Shown here piece after piece: positions 29,796-39,221 of a stretch of 64,000 bases of DNA (its first letter is position 1; each line of letters starts with the position of its first letter). The notes beneath the pieces are model-generated. The model worked only from the letters and a program-made list of their open reading frames with translations. It ran no database searches and was not told where the DNA came from. This DNA comes from Bifidobacterium mellis (GTDB lineage: Bacteria > Actinomycetota > Actinomycetes > Actinomycetales > Bifidobacteriaceae): contig NZ_KQ033885.1 of assembly GCF_000967265.1 (NCBI RefSeq), positions 1,159,538 through 1,223,537 of the forward strand, read 5' to 3'. A program made the translations under genes and the position numbers.

Positions 29796-30965
29796 TCAGG
29801 TGTGGTAGTCGGCGTTGATGGTCACATATTCGTGGGTCAGATCGTCAGTCCAAACCGTGGCCTGGCTGTCGCCATGGCCAAGATCGATATCGATATGGAC
29901 CTCGGGCACGTGCATGTCGACCAGGGAGGGATCCTGTCCGGGGCGGCCCCCTTGGCAGACTTTGACTCCATTGAAGCTGACATCCACATGGTCCGGATCA
30001 TAGGCCGCCGTCGAAACCGGCACGGTGCCCAGGGAGGCTACTACGCGACCCCAGTTGGGATCCTCTCCAGCCACGGCGCACTTGAGCAGGGTGGAGCCGG
30101 AGACAGCGCGGGCACAAGCCAGGGCCGCGTCCTCGTTCCCGGCGCCGTCCACCTGGATGCGGATACGGTGGCGGCTGCCCTCGCCGTCGGCCACAATGCG
30201 GCGGGATAGCTCACCGCAGGCCTGGCTGAGCAACTCCTGGAACTCAACAGGGTCAGGCCGAACGCCGGAAGCGCCCGAAGCCATGAGCAGGACCGTGTCA
30301 TTGGTGGACATGCAACCGTCCACATCAATCCGGTTGAAGCTGAGCCGGCAGGCTTCAGACAGAGCGCGGCGGGCCTGGTCAGGCTCCACAATGGCATCAG
30401 TTGTGATCAGACAGATCATGGTGGCCAGCTGCGGGGCGATCATCCCCGAGCCCTTGACCATGCCGCCCAGCCGCCAGCCGGAGCCGTCCAGGGCCACGGT
30501 CTTGGTGCAGGTGTCGGTGGTCAATATGGCCTTGGCTGCCGCCTCGCCGGCCTCCTGGCTGGTCGACAGCTCCTGGGCCGCCTGGTCGATGCCGGCCAGT
30601 ATGGGGTCCAGATGCAGCAGGTGGCCGATGATCCCGGTGGAACAGACGGCAACCTGTTCGGCTGGCAGGCCCAGATTTCTGCCTGTCCGCTCGGCCATGG
30701 CCTTGGCCTGGTCCAGACCCTCGGAACCCGTGCAGGCGTTGGCATTGCCCGAGTTGATGACCACGGCCCCTGCCCGGCCCTCTTCCAGAATCCTACTGGT
30801 CCAGATGACCGGAGCGGCCCGGAAGCGGTTGGGAGTGAAGACGCCCACAGCAGTGTCCATGGGCCCCTTATTGACAACCAGGGCCAGGTTGCGGCGACGT
30901 GAGCCTCCCGGGCGGTGGGCGATGGCGGTGCCTGTCTGGAAGCCCGCGGCGTAGGTGATGCTCAT
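29796..30965 (-). CDS. argJ: bifunctional ornithine acetyltransferase / N-acetylglutamate synthase
   Basis: Recycles the acetyl group from N-acetylornithine to glutamate, so the pathway needs no ArgE. 389 residues. The precursor self-cleaves before a Thr that becomes the nucleophile; the conserved [13 protein letters not shown] block places this at Ala181/Thr182. The oxyanion-hole pair lies in CSTGIIG. The substitution of the usual PNMATML by PQLATMI is conservative. Its start overlaps the end of argC by four bases. Confidence 0.96.
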   Translation of the reverse strand: MSITYAAGFQTGTAIAHRPGGSRRRNLALVVNKGPMDTAVGVFTPNRFRAAPVIWTSRILEEGRAGAVVINSGNANACTGSEGLDQAKAMAERTGRNLGLPAEQVAVCSTGIIGHLLHLDPILAGIDQAAQELSTSQEAGEAAAKAILTTDTCTKTVALDGSGWRLGGMVKGSGMIAPQLATMICLITTDAIVEPDQARRALSEACRLSFNRIDVDGCMSTNDTVLLMASGASGVRPDPVEFQELLSQACGELSRRIVADGEGSRHRIRIQVDGAGNEDAALACARAVSGSTLLKCAVAGEDPNWGRVVASLGTVPVSTAAYDPDHVDVSFNGVKVCQGGRPGQDPSLVDMHVPEVHIDIDLGHGDSQATVWTDDLTHEYVTINADYHT

Positions 30966-32053
30966 GGTGCCACTCCTATGGTTGTCAGACCGGTTTCCTC
31001 GGGCAGACCCAGGGCCAGGTTGACGGCCTGAAGGGCCTGGCCGGCGGTGCCCCGGGTCAGGTTGTCGATGGCTGCGAAAGCATAGAGACGGTCGGCGCGT
31101 TCGTCTGCAAGGACCTGAACCTGCGCCAGGTTCGAACCGTACACGTCGGCCGTGGAGGGGAGTCTGCCTTGGGGCAGCAGATCAACGAATGGCTCCTTGG
31201 CATAGATCTTTTCCCAGACGGCACGAATGCCCTCCGCCCCCAATGCACGTCCACGCGCGTTCAGCCTGGCCGAAACCACGGCCAGGATCCCTCGCGACAT
31301 GGGAACCAGGATGGGGGTCAGCCCCAGGCGAATCGGTTGATGATCTCCCCCGGGGTCGGGATTGGCAGCCTCTGCCTTGCGCAGGTTCTGCAGGATTTCG
31401 GGGATGTGCCTGTGGGTGCCGCCGACCGAATAGGGATGGGCTGAGTTGATGGCCTCGGCCGCGAGCAGATCCATCCTGCTGCTGGAGCGACCGGCACCCG
31501 AGTAAGCCACGGCAAGGTCGGCCACCAGGTCATCGGCCTGCACCAAACCGGCAGCCAGGGCCGGCTGGAAAGCCAGGGTGACTGCGGTTACGTTGCAACC
31601 CGGACCTGCTATCCGGCGGGCATGCTTGAGCAGTTCACGCTGACGGACGCCCTTTGCCGTCAATAGCTCCGGCATCCCGTAGGTCCAGGGGGAGAAAAAG
31701 TGGCCGCCGTAGTAGTCCTGCCAATCGACCGGATCCTCCAACCGATGGTCGGCACCCAGATCGACCAGCAAGGATTGCGGATCCAGCTGCTCTGCCAGGG
31801 GACCGGAGGCACCATGGGGCAGGGCCAGCACCACCAGATCATGGCCGGCCAGGACCTTCGGATCCGTGGGCTGAATCTGTAGCGAGGCCAACGAATTGGG
31901 AAGATTGGACGAGAACTCCCCCAGCTGTCGACCCGCTGAACCGCGACCAGTGACCGTGCATACCCGGAAGGCGGGGTGAGCGGCCATGAGTCGGATCATT
32001 TCAGAACCGGCATACCCTGAGGCTCCCACCACGGCCACTGTATATTGGTGCAT
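30962..32053 (-). CDS. argC: N-acetyl-gamma-glutamyl-phosphate reductase
   Basis: NADPH-dependent reductase forming N-acetylglutamate semialdehyde. 363 residues from the ATG at 32053, which has GAAAGGAG upstream; an in-frame GTG at 32068 includes that ribosome site and is rejected. Features: NADP-binding VVGASGYAGSE (8-18) and the active-site Cys153 in AGPGCNVTA. First gene of the operon argCJBDFRGH. Confidence 0.96.
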   Translation of the reverse strand: MHQYTVAVVGASGYAGSEMIRLMAAHPAFRVCTVTGRGSAGRQLGEFSSNLPNSLASLQIQPTDPKVLAGHDLVVLALPHGASGPLAEQLDPQSLLVDLGADHRLEDPVDWQDYYGGHFFSPWTYGMPELLTAKGVRQRELLKHARRIAGPGCNVTAVTLAFQPALAAGLVQADDLVADLAVAYSGAGRSSSRMDLLAAEAINSAHPYSVGGTHRHIPEILQNLRKAEAANPDPGGDHQPIRLGLTPILVPMSRGILAVVSARLNARGRALGAEGIRAVWEKIYAKEPFVDLLPQGRLPSTADVYGSNLAQVQVLADERADRLYAFAAIDNLTRGTAGQALQAVNLALGLPEETGLTTIGVAP

Positions 32054-32075
32054 GAACGCTCCTTTCACCGGGCAC

Positions 32076-32114
32076 CATCATAAATAGTCATGCGACAAAA
32101 TGCATAATTATGCA
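32076..32114. promoter_or_regulatory. ARG-box-like operators in front of argC
   Basis: A perfect 14-base palindrome TGCATAATTATGCA (32101-32114) closely matches the core of known ARG boxes (AATGAATAATTATTCAT). A weaker copy, CATCATAAATAGTCATG (32076-32092), lies about 23 bases away, close to the one-to-two-turn spacing usual for paired boxes bound by an ArgR hexamer. Both lie 23-61 bases before the argC start, fitting repression by the ArgR encoded in the same operon. Confidence 0.75.
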
Positions 32115-32127
32115 ATCTGGCGTGTCG

Positions 32128-32730
32128 TTATGCTTCCGTTTTTGCAAAAGGGTCATAACCGGACTCCCGGTTGCGGATGTATCCCATCCGGGTACTGGCC
32201 TGGTCCGCAACCTCGGGCCCGCATGCGTTTTCAACATAGTCCAAGGTCATATCGATGCCAACCGAAATGCCCGAAGAGGTCTGGGGCTTTCCATCGACCA
32301 CCCAACGGGCCCCTTCAACCCAATCCACCCGCTCAGCCGTACTGACCACCCAGTCAAAGGCCGGATCGTTGGGGGTGGCCCGCCGACCATCCAGAACACC
32401 GGCAGCAGCCAGCAGAGCCGAGCCCGTGCGGACCGTCAGCACCTGTGAAGACTGCGCAACCAGGCTCCGCAACTTGTCCAGCCAGCGATCATCGTCAACC
32501 AGGTCGCGCGCGCCGGGCCCTCCAGGCATCAGCAGAACCCCCTTGGGATCGATCTTTTCCGGTCCCAGGGCCTCGACCCTGACGCCGCCCTCGCCGACTT
32601 TCACACCGGGAGCGTCCAGGGAGAATATCCGCACGCCGGCACCATCTGTGTTGATGAAAACCTCAAAGGGCCCGGAGACATCCAGGGGTTCGAATCCATC
32701 GAATACGACAATATTGGCATCCGGCACCAT
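32128..32730 (-). CDS. DJ-1/PfpI-family protein lacking the nucleophilic Cys
   Basis: A flavodoxin-like class I glutamine-amidotransferase fold of 200 residues: IVVFDGFEPLDVSGPFEVF at the N-terminus, LLMPGGPGARDL, then LTVRTGSALLAAAGVLDGRRAT. Relatives such as isonitrile hydratase have VCTGS with Cys at the nucleophile elbow; here it is Arg (VRTGS), so the usual chemistry is probably absent. I chose the ATG at 32730, preceded by GGGGAGAGG; an ATG at 32787 is the alternative. Same strand as the arg operon, 74 bases upstream of argC, but apparently not part of it. Confidence 0.85.
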   Translation of the reverse strand: MVPDANIVVFDGFEPLDVSGPFEVFINTDGAGVRIFSLDAPGVKVGEGGVRVEALGPEKIDPKGVLLMPGGPGARDLVDDDRWLDKLRSLVAQSSQVLTVRTGSALLAAAGVLDGRRATPNDPAFDWVVSTAERVDWVEGARWVVDGKPQTSSGISVGIDMTLDYVENACGPEVADQASTRMGYIRNRESGYDPFAKTEA

Positions 32731-32881
32731 TCGAATGAACCTCTCCCCACTGGCAGACCCGCCCCTCATCAGTCTCAAGGCTGACATCAGTCACACAGGC
32801 ATGAATTACTCGTTGACGCCAATGCTCACTTTCAGAAAGTGGCATCACCGCTTCAATCGATGGTACCGCCAGGCCTATAAC

Positions 32882-32900
32882 TGCCAGGTCCTTCCTGGCA
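32882..32900. repeat. inverted repeat upstream of the PfpI-like gene
   Basis: TGCCAGG / CCTGGCA with a five-base loop. No T-run follows on the minus strand, so it is a weak terminator candidate for the membrane-protein gene or an operator for the PfpI-like gene. Confidence 0.35.
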
Positions 32901-32962
32901 CTCTTTCACAGCCTCTTACCCACAGCCCACGTTGACACTGGCGACACCCGTATCGTGGGAGT

Positions 32963-33571
32963 TCAGGCGCTGACGCCACCTGAGCCAGAGCCGCCACCAC
33001 CCGTTGAGGGCGACGGCACCATCTGCTGGTAGAAGTCATTCAGGGAAATGCCGTTGGCCAGCAGCCAGATCCAGGCCAGGGTGAAGAGCAGATTGATGAT
33101 CAGGGCAGCCATGGCCAGCCCATAGCCCTTCATATGCAGGCGACGTGTCCGATACATGGAAATGCCGCCGAGCAGAGCTGGAATCACGGGCATGGGCAGG
33201 AAAAGGGCCATGAAGAAAGCGATGATGGCGCAGGGATCCCAGTGGCCGTAGACCGGATTTTGCGAGGGATCGTTCAAATTGGGCATGCCCTGGGGAGGCC
33301 ATCCGGGCGCGCCGGGACGGGTCTGAGGATTCCCGGGATTCCCGCCACGTCCGGGGCCCGGCTGCCCCGCCATGGGCATGGGCCTGTTGGCGGGGTTGCG
33401 CTGGGAGGAATCCGATTCCTTGGCCTTGGGTTCGGGGTCCGGTCGACCGTATATGTAGGGATTCCATCCTGGATAACGATCGGCGCGCGCGCCGTACAAG
33501 GGCTGGTCGCTCCCATCATGATCCTGGCGGTCAGGTCCACCGGCTGTGCCCTGTTCTTGAGAATCCGTCAT
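32963..33571 (-). CDS. DUF4190-like small membrane protein
   Basis: 202 residues from the ATG at 33571. The first 110 are hydrophilic and rich in Pro, Gly, Asn and Asp; then come two membrane segments (about 115-140 and 158-178) joined by a loop with SMYRTRRLHMKGYGLA, which matches the DUF4190 pattern (alternating helices with G...R..G.G.A), and a Gly/Ser tail. Function unknown. It follows pheT by 25 bases. Confidence 0.75.
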   Translation of the reverse strand: MTDSQEQGTAGGPDRQDHDGSDQPLYGARADRYPGWNPYIYGRPDPEPKAKESDSSQRNPANRPMPMAGQPGPGRGGNPGNPQTRPGAPGWPPQGMPNLNDPSQNPVYGHWDPCAIIAFFMALFLPMPVIPALLGGISMYRTRRLHMKGYGLAMAALIINLLFTLAWIWLLANGISLNDFYQQMVPSPSTGGGGSGSGGVSA

Positions 33572-33596
33572 GTCCCTCGGTCCCCTTGATGCCCGG

Positions 33597-36203
33597 TCAG
33601 GCGCGCAATACTGCGCCCAGACCCGCAGTCTTGTCAACGATGGCCTGACGCAGGGATTCGCTGTCCTCGGACGTCAATGTACGGTCCGGGGCGCGGAAAG
33701 TGACTGCGAAGGCCAGCGATTTTGCATGCTCACCGATCTGATCGCCCGTGAAAACGTCGAACAGCTCGATGGATTCAAGACTAGACCCAGCCGCTTCTCT
33801 GATGGCGGAAGTCAGCTCGGCGGCCGAGACCGTGTCCAGCACGGTGAAGGCCAGATCCTGGCGGACCGGCGGGAAGGTCGAGACCGGCTTGGCCTGCAGG
33901 GGCGTGTAGTCCAGGTGGTCCAGCACCGTGTCCAGACTCAGCTCGAAGGCGGCCGAATGGGCAGGAAGGCCCAGAGCCTGATCAACCCGGGGATGCAGCT
34001 CGCCCACCATACCGGCAAGCATGCCATCATCGAGGACCAGTCTGGCGGTACGGCCCGGATGCCACTGATCGGGCACCTGCTCGGCCGGGGACTGCTCCAG
34101 CCGATAGTCGGCGCCCAGCCTATCCAGAACCCGACGAGCCGATTCGACTGCATCGGTCCAGTCCACATCCCTGCTGTCCTTGAGCCAGCCGTCCTCCTGG
34201 GCGCGGCCGGTCAACAGGGCCGCCACATGCAACCGCTGCTCCGGCAGACCCTGGTCCAGTCGGGCCAGATCCTCGTCGCTGGGCCGCACGCCGCCAGGAA
34301 GGGTGGGCACAGCAGGAGCCTGAGGGTCGCGACGGAAGACATAGCCGATCTCGAAGAGACGCACATCCGTGTTGCCGCGGCGCAGGTTGCGCTCCACGGT
34401 ATTGGCCAGTGGCAGCAGCAGGCTCTGCCGCAGGTAGGGCCGGTCAGCGGCCATGGGATTGGCCAGCTCCACGCTGTTGACATGGACCTCGTCAGGATCC
34501 ATGCCAAAGGCCTTGAAATCATTATCGCCGACGAACGGGTAGTCCAGGACCTCGGTCAGCCCATACTCGGCCAGGGTGTCAGCCACCCAACGGCGACGCT
34601 GCTGGCGATCGGTCAGACCAACCGCACCGGACACCTTGGGCGATGGCACGGTGACGGGGATGCGGTCATAGCCCACCAGGCGGGCCACCTCCTCGACCAG
34701 GTCGCAACCCTCGCCCAGGTCGGGCCTCCAGGTTGGCGGGGTCACCGACAGCCGGTCCTGAGGATCACCCTGGACCGTGCAGCCGATGTCACGCAGAATG
34801 GCCACGATGCGCTGGGGCTCCACCTCCAGTCCGGTCAGACGTGCCACCTCGCTGACCGCGAAGTCGATGACCGGCATGGGCTTGGTCTGGTCCATATCCA
34901 GCGGGGCATCCAGGTCCTGGCCACCGGCAAGGCGATGCAACAGGTCGGCGGCCATAGCCGCGGCGGCCGGCTGCATCTGCGGATCGACCCCGCGTTCAAA
35001 GCGCTTGGAGGCCTCCGAGGGCAGCTTGTGGCGACGGGCGGTCCGGGCGATGGTCACCTGGTCGAAGTGGGCGGACTCGATCAGGATGTTCTTCGTCTGA
35101 TCGGTCACCTCCCCATACAGACCGCCCATGACCCCGGCCAGACCCAGGATGCGGGAGCCCTCTTGTCCCTCGGGTGAGTCGGTGATGAGCAGATCTTCGG
35201 TACTGAGCTGGCGATCCTTTCCATCCAGAGTTGTCAGGTGCTCGCCCTGCCTGGCCCTGCGGACGACGATGGGGCCGCTGAGCTTGTCCAGATCGTAGGC
35301 GTGCAGGGGCTGGCCCAGATCCAGCATGACGTAGTTGGTTATGTCCACCGGCAGGCTGATGGAGCGCATGCCGGCCCGCACCAGCCGACGACGCATCCAG
35401 CTGGGAGTGGCGGCTTTGGGGTCGCACCCGGTCAGGGCCCGCAGATAGTAGCGGTCACAGCCGACCTGACCATGAATGGGGTTGTCGTCCTCAACATGCA
35501 CGGCCAGCGGAGCCTGATCCTCCTGAGTTGCGGAGGCAGGCACGGTCTTGTTCAGCTCGATCACCGGATCCGTGTACTCGGCGCCCGTGGAGTGGTGGTA
35601 TTCCCGGGCAACCCCCCGGTAGGAGAAGGCGTAGCCACGGTCCGGGGTGATGTTGATTTCAAGCACGGGCCTGTTCATATGCAACAGGCTCATGGCATCG
35701 TCCCCGGGCTTGAGCTGATCGTACTGCTCGGGGGTGAACCCGTAATCGCGCAACAGGATGATGCCCTGATGGTCCGAACCCAGCCCCAACTCACGCTCGG
35801 AGGCGCACATGCCGTCCGAGATGTGGCCATAGGTCTTGCGCGGTTCGATACGGAAGTCCCCGGGCAGAACGGCCCCCGGCAGGGTCACCACCACTTTCTC
35901 GCCCGCAGCCATGTTCGGGGCCCCGCAGACGATGCCCCTGGGCACCTTGCGGCCCTGGTCGTCCACAGCGTTGTACTGCTCGCCCACATCCACATGGCAC
36001 CAGTTGATGGTCTTGCCGTTCTTCTGAGGCTCAGGCTCGGCATCCACCACATAGCCGACCACGATGGGACCGGTCACTGTGGACTGATGGATGTCCTCCT
36101 CCTCCAGGCCGACCCGGACCAGGTCCTTGGCCAGCTGTTCATAGGTCAGATCCTCGGGAACCTGCACATGCTCCTTGAGCCAGTCGATATCTACCATTGG
36201 CAT
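33597..36203 (-). CDS. pheT: phenylalanyl-tRNA synthetase beta subunit
   Basis: Large subunit of the alpha2-beta2 enzyme; 868 residues. Order: N-terminal tRNA-binding OB domain (about 40-155, GYVVDAEPEPQKNGKTINWCHVDVG), B3/B4 editing domain, B5 domain, a catalytically silent synthetase core and a C-terminal ferredoxin-like anticodon-binding domain (FPPVRQDLAFTV...). I chose the ATG at 36203, which overlaps the pheS end by translation distance; an earlier in-frame codon at 36251 lies inside pheS. An ATG two codons later is also possible. Confidence 0.96.
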   Translation of the reverse strand: MPMVDIDWLKEHVQVPEDLTYEQLAKDLVRVGLEEEDIHQSTVTGPIVVGYVVDAEPEPQKNGKTINWCHVDVGEQYNAVDDQGRKVPRGIVCGAPNMAAGEKVVVTLPGAVLPGDFRIEPRKTYGHISDGMCASERELGLGSDHQGIILLRDYGFTPEQYDQLKPGDDAMSLLHMNRPVLEINITPDRGYAFSYRGVAREYHHSTGAEYTDPVIELNKTVPASATQEDQAPLAVHVEDDNPIHGQVGCDRYYLRALTGCDPKAATPSWMRRRLVRAGMRSISLPVDITNYVMLDLGQPLHAYDLDKLSGPIVVRRARQGEHLTTLDGKDRQLSTEDLLITDSPEGQEGSRILGLAGVMGGLYGEVTDQTKNILIESAHFDQVTIARTARRHKLPSEASKRFERGVDPQMQPAAAAMAADLLHRLAGGQDLDAPLDMDQTKPMPVIDFAVSEVARLTGLEVEPQRIVAILRDIGCTVQGDPQDRLSVTPPTWRPDLGEGCDLVEEVARLVGYDRIPVTVPSPKVSGAVGLTDRQQRRRWVADTLAEYGLTEVLDYPFVGDNDFKAFGMDPDEVHVNSVELANPMAADRPYLRQSLLLPLANTVERNLRRGNTDVRLFEIGYVFRRDPQAPAVPTLPGGVRPSDEDLARLDQGLPEQRLHVAALLTGRAQEDGWLKDSRDVDWTDAVESARRVLDRLGADYRLEQSPAEQVPDQWHPGRTARLVLDDGMLAGMVGELHPRVDQALGLPAHSAAFELSLDTVLDHLDYTPLQAKPVSTFPPVRQDLAFTVLDTVSAAELTSAIREAAGSSLESIELFDVFTGDQIGEHAKSLAFAVTFRAPDRTLTSEDSESLRQAIVDKTAGLGAVLRA

Positions 36204-36210
36204 CTGACGG

Positions 36211-37278
36211 TCACTCCCCCATCTCGAACTGCTGGCTGAACCGCACGTCACCCTCGACCAGGTCGTGCATGTCGTTGATATCGTGACGCAGGAGCAGGGT
36301 ACGCTCCATGCCCACGCCGAAGGCGAACCCTGAGTATCGCTGCGGGTCCACGCCGGCCGACCTCAGAACGTTGGGGTTGACCATGCCGCAGCCTCCCCAT
36401 TCGATCCATCCGGGACCGCCCTTCTTGTCGGGGAACCACAGGTCCATCTCGGCGCTGGGCTCGGTGAAGGGGAAGTATGAGGGACGCAGTCTGGTCCGGG
36501 CCTCGGGGCCGAACATGGCCACGGCGAGCTTGTCCAGGGTGCCCTTGAGGTCGGCCATGGTCAGGTGCTCATCGACCGCGATGGCCTCGCACTGGTGGAA
36601 GACCGGGGTATGGGTGGCATCCAGCTCGTCGGTGCGGAAGACCCTGCCCGTGCAGGCCACGTAGAGCGGCACACCACGGGTTATCAGGGAACGGGCCTGG
36701 TCGGGCGAGGTATGGGTACGCATGACCATGTTGGACCCGACGAAACCGGCGGCGTCCCTGGCCTGGCTGCCCTTGACGTAGAAGGTGTCCTGCATCTGGC
36801 GGGCAGGATGGTCAGGGCCGAAGTTGAGGGCATCGAAGTTGTACCACTCGGCTTCCAGCTCGGGGCCCTGGGCGATGCTCCAACCCATGGAGACGAAGAA
36901 GTCCTCCACGTCCTCCATGAGCTTGGACAGCGGGTGCCGGGCGCCCTGGGGACGGCGGTTGACCGGCAGGGTCATGTCCACCTGCTCGGCAGCCAGGCGG
37001 CGGGACTCCTCCTCCTGGCGCAGCTGCCGCTCCTTGAGCCCGTAGGCACGGCCGAAATCAGCCTTGAGCTTGCCAGCCAGGCGGCCGGCGGTCTTCTTCT
37101 GATCCGCTGGCAGCCTTCCGATGATCCGTCCGGATCCGGCCAGGGCTGAACCTGTCCCCGCATATTTGGCCTTGATCGCCTTGAGCTCTTCCAGATCGGA
37201 GGCTTCGCGAATCCTGCCGATGCCCTCGTTGACCTCGTCGGTCATCGCCGCGGGGTCGAATTCTTCCTGTGCCACCAT
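36211..37278 (-). CDS. pheS: phenylalanyl-tRNA synthetase alpha subunit
   Basis: Catalytic subunit, class II fold, 355 residues. An N-terminal coiled-coil region (about 10-100) precedes motif 2 (FRTDELDATHTPVFHQCEAIAVDE) and motif 3 (SGFAFGVGMERTLLLRHDI). The phenylalanine pocket contains the Ala/Gly-rich GGCGMVNPNVL segment. Start at the ATG 37278, preceded by GGAAAGG. Seven bases lie between its stop and the pheT start. Confidence 0.96.
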   Translation of the reverse strand: MVAQEEFDPAAMTDEVNEGIGRIREASDLEELKAIKAKYAGTGSALAGSGRIIGRLPADQKKTAGRLAGKLKADFGRAYGLKERQLRQEEESRRLAAEQVDMTLPVNRRPQGARHPLSKLMEDVEDFFVSMGWSIAQGPELEAEWYNFDALNFGPDHPARQMQDTFYVKGSQARDAAGFVGSNMVMRTHTSPDQARSLITRGVPLYVACTGRVFRTDELDATHTPVFHQCEAIAVDEHLTMADLKGTLDKLAVAMFGPEARTRLRPSYFPFTEPSAEMDLWFPDKKGGPGWIEWGGCGMVNPNVLRSAGVDPQRYSGFAFGVGMERTLLLRHDINDMHDLVEGDVRFSQQFEMGE

Positions 37279-37347
37279 GGACCTTTCCACTGTTGCCAAT
37301 GCCGTGTCCGGGCCGCAAATCAGCGGAAATCCCGGTCGTTGACGCCT

Positions 37348-38268
37348 TCACATTCTTTCAATACGACTCGACATGGCCATGGCGTAGAGCAGCACCGCCG
37401 CCGAGGTGGCCAGGTTGAGGGATTCAGCACGCCCGTATATGGGTATCCGAACGATCTGATCCATGGCCTGCAGCAGGTCATCAGGAAGTCCACGAGCCTC
37501 ATTGCCGAAGAGCAGGGCCATGGGCTGACCCGCCGAGTCTGGCTTGGTCAGGGCACCGCCCGCCATCAATTCAGTCAGGGAGCGGACGGGTTTGTCCGGC
37601 GTGCCATAGACATCTGCCGCCACCATGGCCCGGCCCTGCCGTCTGCACAGGGCCAGGAAGTCCTCGGTGCCCATGGTCATCAGGGGTATATGAAAGGCCG
37701 AACCGGCCGTGGAGCGGATGACCTTGGGATTGGTGGGTTCCACGCACTGGTCCACCAGGATGACCGCCCTGCAGCCTGCGGCATCGGCGGTGCGGATGAC
37801 GGTTCCGGCATTGCCTGGATCACGAATCTGCCAGAAGGCTGCCACCAGGTCGGGTCCCTGCCTCGTCAGGCTCCGGGGATCGTCAGGATCCGTCGCTTGG
37901 GCCAGGAATCCGTCCGTGCGCGCTTGGGCCAGAATCCCCTGGGCGTTGCCGCTGATGGCACGCATGACCCGAGCGGAGACAAAGTGCCCGTAGCAGTCGG
38001 GTAGCTCCCGAGCCTGCTCCATGATGGCGCCTACGGTCTCGTTGAGCGGCTGCTGATGACCGCCCTGGGCTACAGGAGAGGATTCGTCCGCCTGAATATA
38101 AAGGTCGGTCAGCAGGTCGGGACGCCAGCGGACCGCCTCGCGTACGCTCTGCGGCCCCTCTATCAGGAAGCGGCCATGACGCTGCCGGGCCCGCCGATCC
38201 TGCAATTCAGCCAGACGGCGAATTCGTTGGGCACGGGGATTGTCAAGAAGGGAATCATCAAAGGGCAT
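37348..38268 (-). CDS. SpoU/TrmH-family RNA 2'-O-ribose methyltransferase
   Basis: A 306-residue SPOUT-class methyltransferase. An N-terminal substrate-binding domain (about 10-100, RFLIEGPQSVREAV) precedes the knotted domain with QIRDPGNAGTVIRTADAAG (motif 1), LLFGNEARGLP (motif 2) and IPIYGRAESLNLATSAAVLLY (motif 3). It modifies rRNA or tRNA ribose; the exact position cannot be told. It precedes pheS by 70 bases, as is common for this family in Actinobacteria. Confidence 0.93.
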   Translation of the reverse strand: MPFDDSLLDNPRAQRIRRLAELQDRRARQRHGRFLIEGPQSVREAVRWRPDLLTDLYIQADESSPVAQGGHQQPLNETVGAIMEQARELPDCYGHFVSARVMRAISGNAQGILAQARTDGFLAQATDPDDPRSLTRQGPDLVAAFWQIRDPGNAGTVIRTADAAGCRAVILVDQCVEPTNPKVIRSTAGSAFHIPLMTMGTEDFLALCRRQGRAMVAADVYGTPDKPVRSLTELMAGGALTKPDSAGQPMALLFGNEARGLPDDLLQAMDQIVRIPIYGRAESLNLATSAAVLLYAMAMSSRIERM

Positions 38269-38296
38269 GGCACAACTCTAGCCCCGGCAGTCGAGA

Positions 38297-38385
38297 GCCC
38301 GGCAGCCGGGCCTTGATGGGCCCACATCTGTGGGAAAATTCACTGAAAGAAAGGTCTTCACCCCTTGTGCTCGCCGGACAAGGGG
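38297..38385. promoter_or_regulatory. three inverted repeats between methyltransferase and sodA
   Basis: Perfect inverted repeats lie at 38297-38311 (GCCCGG/CCGGGC), 38321-38334 (CCCACATCTGTGGG) and 38361-38385 (CCCCTTGT/ACAAGGGG, nine-base loop), in the region between the divergent genes. They are candidate operators or leader structures for sodA; which protein or RNA uses them is unknown. Confidence 0.5.
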
Positions 38386-38488
38386 CTAGTGTGAAAAGAA
38401 CCGGTCGGGTCGACCACGTCCGTCGTTGGTATGGCGCAGACCGACCATCACTCATCTGGCTTGGCCAGAATCATTGTGAGGAGACGAT

Positions 38489-39109
38489 ATGCCCGTATAC
38501 ACACTTCCCGATCTGCCCTACGACTACTCGGCGCTGGAGCCGTACGTGTCCGGCAAGATCATGGAGCTGCACCATGACAAGCACCATCAGGCTTATGTGA
38601 ACGGTGCCAACAAGGCTCTGGAGCAGATCCACGACGCGGCCGAGTCCGGCAACGTGGCTCAGTCCAACCTGCTGGAGAAGAACCTGGCCTTCAACCTGGC
38701 CGGGCACAAGAACCACTCCATCTTCTGGAAGAACATGGCCCCGGCCATCGGCCAGGAGCCCACTGGCGAGCTCAAGGCCGCCATCGAGGACCAGTTCGGG
38801 TCCTTCCAGGGCTTCCAGACCTACTTCGAGTCCATGTGCGCAGGCATCCAGGGCTCCGGCTGGGCCGTCCTTGCCTGGGATACCCTGGGCGAACGCCTGG
38901 TCACCCTGCAGATGTACGACCACCAGGGCAACCTGCCCGTCACCATCTTCCCGCTGGTTCTGCTGGACCTCTGGGAGCACGCCTACTACCTGGAGTACCT
39001 GAACGACCGGGCCAGCTACGTCAAGGCCTGGTGGCACATCGTCAACTGGGAGGATGCCTCCAAGCGCTTTGACGAGGTGCGCAACATCAACACCACACTG
39101 GCCAGGTAA
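38489..39109 (+). CDS. sodA: superoxide dismutase, Fe/Mn type
   Basis: Converts superoxide to hydrogen peroxide and oxygen in the cytoplasm. 206 residues, no signal peptide. Metal ligands by alignment to the family: His28 (in ELHHDKHH), His76 (GHKNHSIFW), Asp160 and His164 (LLDLWEHAYYLEY). AGGAG lies a few bases before the ATG. Most bifidobacteria lack the enzyme; as far as I recall, bee-gut members that tolerate oxygen have it. It is a single gene followed by a very strong terminator. Confidence 0.96.
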   Translation: MPVYTLPDLPYDYSALEPYVSGKIMELHHDKHHQAYVNGANKALEQIHDAAESGNVAQSNLLEKNLAFNLAGHKNHSIFWKNMAPAIGQEPTGELKAAIEDQFGSFQGFQTYFESMCAGIQGSGWAVLAWDTLGERLVTLQMYDHQGNLPVTIFPLVLLDLWEHAYYLEYLNDRASYVKAWWHIVNWEDASKRFDEVRNINTTLAR

Positions 39110-39134
39110 AAGACCAGCGCTTCCAACCACAGGC

Positions 39135-39184
39135 GGACCCCGGTCCTTTCCCCTCTCTGCGGGAGGCGGAAAGGACCGGGGTCC
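39135..39184. terminator. strong bidirectional terminator
   Basis: Two perfectly complementary 17-base arms (39135-39151 and 39168-39184; GGACCCCGG... / ...CCGGGGTCC) with a 16-base loop. It lies between the convergent sodA and ECF transporter genes and can stop transcription from both sides. Confidence 0.85.
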
Positions 39185-39221
39185 CTCCATATCCGGAGTC
39201 TGCTGCAGAAATCCCCGACAG

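Noticed and set aside
33570-35177. Long plus-strand open frame opposite pheT
   Set aside because: Shadow of pheT codon usage; product shows no domain.
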